From assembly GCA_938039295.1 (NCBI GenBank), contig CALHUY010000018.1:1-7188 (forward strand): 7,188 nucleotides of DNA, given 5' to 3'. This document shows, piece by piece, positions 5,534 to 7,188 of this stretch; the first letter of the stretch is position 1; each line of letters opens with the position of its first letter. The stretch comes from an uncultured Solobacterium sp. (lineage in GTDB: Bacteria; Bacillota_I; Bacilli_A; Erysipelotrichales; Erysipelotrichaceae). The notes beneath the pieces were generated by a model. It saw only the letters and a list, made by a program, of their open reading frames with translations. It was not told where the DNA came from and did not search any database. Made by a program: the position numbers and the translations under genes.

Positions 5534-7188
5534 TTATTCTGCATCTTCGGCAGTATATGCCTGATATTTAATTCCACCACCGTTATAGTAACGGCTAAAC
5601 ATTTCATAGTATTCCAAACGTAATGTCTGAATACCTACAATCAAACCTTCTAACGCCATAACGAAGATATTACCAAATATCGCTACTGCGATACCCGCAT
5701 TACCTGTCATCTTTACAAGCGTCATTACAACAAGCATCATGCCTGCATGGCTTAATACGAAACCACCAACACGCAGATATGACATGGAGTTTGTTACAAA
5801 ACTCAATAAGATTTCGAAGGCTTCAAAGAAGTTCATAACGAAGTAGTTACCCCATCCACCTTCTGGTCTTAAGGAGTGTCCTTCAAACTTCTCCGCAAAA
5901 GCTTCCTTCATCATAAATAAGATAATTGGTACAACAATAAATGGAACAATAAACATTGGCTTAAATACATTTACTTTGGCAACAGCTGTTAATACGGCGG
6001 CTGTGACAATAAAGCCATAGAACACAAATCCTGCAACACCATTCTGTGAGAACCAGAATTCAGCCCATTCTTTCTTACGAGCACGATTCCACATATTCAT
6101 AATCATCGTTACTAAGATGAGTACTGCACCAATCGCAATCGCACCGATTAGAAGCACCATCGTACTGGATGAAGCCATCACTTCAAATAACTTGTCTCTT
6201 ACACCAAATAAAGATTGATGTACTGGATTTAGAAGTGTTTCATGTCCAAAAACAGAGCCAAACAAGAAGCCAAAGATGGATGATGTAATACCAACTCTAC
6301 CAACAATACCAAATAGCTTGCCCTTCTTTTCGAATAAGAAACCAAGAATCATCAGTACAAGCCCTTGTCCAAAATCGCCAAACATGATTCCAAACAGAAT
6401 ACAGTATGTAATGCCAATAAAGATTGTTGGATCGAAATCATCGTATGCTGGTAAACCATACATTTCGATAAATAATTCAAATGGTCTAAAGAACCATCCA
6501 TTCTTGAGAAGTGTTGGACACTTCAAATCCTTCACTTCACTAGGTTCCTTCACTCTAAAATCTACAGGTAGTCCTTCAAAAGCAGCCTTGTACGCTTCTA
6601 TATCAGATGCCTTCACAAATCCACTTAGAATTTGTTTTTGATCCAATACTGCAACATATGGATACATATTACAGATTGAACTTTGACGTACACAATAGGA
6701 ATACATATCCACCATCTTAATACGGCACTGTTCTACTCTTTCCTGAATATCAAACTTTGGAATTGTAATAGGTTCAAAGAATAAACTCTGGAAAATCTTA
6801 AAAGTTTTAGCAGCGTAGGTATCACTCGTTACGTATACAAGCCATACATACTGTGCTGTGGAGTGTAGACGATGTAATACAAACATTTCTTCACGATACA
6901 AGGATAACTTCTTAAAACTTTCCATTGGTAATCTACCAAAACCAAAGTTAAGATAATTACATGCATGCATCTTTTCAAAGTTTAATTGACTTAATTCCTT
7001 CAAAGCTTTCTCATCATCGGGTGATAATGTTTCACTTTGTGAAATCGAATCCAAACCAAACTCTTCATTTAATTCTTTAATATATGCTTCAATTTCAGCA
7101 TTGGTATAACTAGATGTAATCTTTTCTTTTACGTTTAAATCACACCCTACTGCATGTGCAATACTCTTAAATGCCTGTACGTATTCCT
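5534..7188 (-). CDS. ntpI: V-type ATP synthase subunit I (membrane stator, a-subunit), 5' end missing
   Basis: This subunit is the membrane stator that forms the ion half-channels next to the K ring and anchors the peripheral stalks. The frame stays open to the window edge, giving 550 visible residues; a TTG at 7054-7052 is an internal Leu codon, not the start. Full family members run to roughly 640-660 residues, so about 100 N-terminal residues are outside. The visible N-terminal 240 or so residues are the soluble cytoplasmic arm. From about residue 254 come roughly eight membrane segments, starting with the family motif ITYCILFGIMFGDFGQG (259-275). The essential Arg of the ion path is in SYLRVGGFVLSHAG (R472, codon 5773-5771), and the second conserved Arg is in TLRLEYYEMFSRYYNGGG (R523, codon 5620-5618). 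These correspond to Vph1 R735 and R799 of yeast by recall. The NGGGIKYQAY ending is typical. Confidence 0.97.
   Translation of the reverse strand, partial: EYVQAFKSIAHAVGCDLNVKEKITSSYTNAEIEAYIKELNEEFGLDSISQSETLSPDDEKALKELSQLNFEKMHACNYLNFGFGRLPMESFKKLSLYREEMFVLHRLHSTAQYVWLVYVTSDTYAAKTFKIFQSLFFEPITIPKFDIQERVEQCRIKMVDMYSYCVRQSSICNMYPYVAVLDQKQILSGFVKASDIEAYKAAFEGLPVDFRVKEPSEVKDLKCPTLLKNGWFFRPFELFIEMYGLPAYDDFDPTIFIGITYCILFGIMFGDFGQGLVLMILGFLFEKKGKLFGIVGRVGITSSIFGFLFGSVFGHETLLNPVHQSLFGVRDKLFEVMASSSTMVLLIGAIAIGAVLILVTMIMNMWNRARKKEWAEFWFSQNGVAGFVFYGFIVTAAVLTAVAKVNVFKPMFIVPFIVVPIILFMMKEAFAEKFEGHSLRPEGGWGNYFVMNFFEAFEILLSFVTNSMSYLRVGGFVLSHAGMMLVVMTLVKMTGNAGIAVAIFGNIFVMALEGLIVGIQTLRLEYYEMFSRYYNGGGIKYQAYTAEDAE

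Noticed and set aside
5515..5607. Possible 31-residue N-terminal extension of subunit K
   Set aside because: It overlaps the conserved C-terminus of subunit I, and a strong AGGAGG marks the start at 5514.
5162..5623. Open frame of 153 codons on the plus strand opposite subunit K
   Set aside because: It mirrors the Ala/Gly-rich K gene, whose GCN codons keep the opposite strand free of stops. No ribosome-binding site or recognisable domain is seen.
6276..6641. Open frame of 121 codons on the plus strand opposite subunit I
   Set aside because: It is antisense to conserved membrane-domain sequence and has no supporting signals.
340..7188. A novel defence, mobile or otherwise undescribed system
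   Set aside because: Every gene here is a recognisable subunit of a V/A-type ATPase in tight operon order. I see no inverted terminal repeats, integrase, direct-repeat array or unexplained gap.

Overview
The window is almost entirely one minus-strand operon for a bacterial V/A-type (NtpA-like) rotary ATPase. Reading right to left the order is subunit I (5' end cut by the window), K, F, E, A, B, D. At the far left edge lies the 3' end of an unrelated plus-strand gene for a secreted-looking, beta-helical carbohydrate-binding protein. The two transcription units converge on a gap of about 70 bases that holds two hairpins, one suited to each direction.

The organism looks like a low-G+C Bacillota, probably a fermentative anaerobe of the gut type. 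This rests on AT-rich third positions, Shine-Dalgarno sites close to AAGGAGGTGA ahead of every internal gene, a V-type ATPase of the Enterococcus/Clostridium kind, and a Cthe_2159-like (DUF4353) carbohydrate-binding domain. TGA is used as a stop (end of subunit E) and Trp is TGG, so the code is the standard bacterial one. An Erysipelotrichia or Clostridia member would fit, but I cannot fix the class from sequence alone.

Layout: 2-271 (+) is the C-terminal 89 residues of the carbohydrate-binding protein. 276-310 is its terminator. 311-339 is the terminator of the ATPase operon. Then on the minus strand come D (340-954), B (957-2375), A (2391-4142), E (4135-4743), F (4753-5061), K (5071-5514) and I (5534 to beyond 7188).

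The genes form one machine. A (catalytic) and B (regulatory) make the A3B3 head. D and F form the central shaft. E is half of the peripheral stalk. The K ring and subunit I form the membrane ion path, with a carboxylate (Glu130) in K and conserved arginines in I. The socket subunit C (d-type) and the second peripheral-stalk subunit (G/H type) are not in the window; upstream of I is the natural place to look. Gaps between genes are 19, 9, 9, -8, 15 and 2 bases, which points to one transcript with translational coupling.

I see no mobile element, CRISPR array, RNA gene or undescribed system here. The points of interest are variations inside a known machine: a K subunit with two extra N-terminal membrane helices and no recognisable sodium ligands, a P-loop in A that lacks the usual proline, a degenerate signature in B, and tightly packed junctions and terminators.
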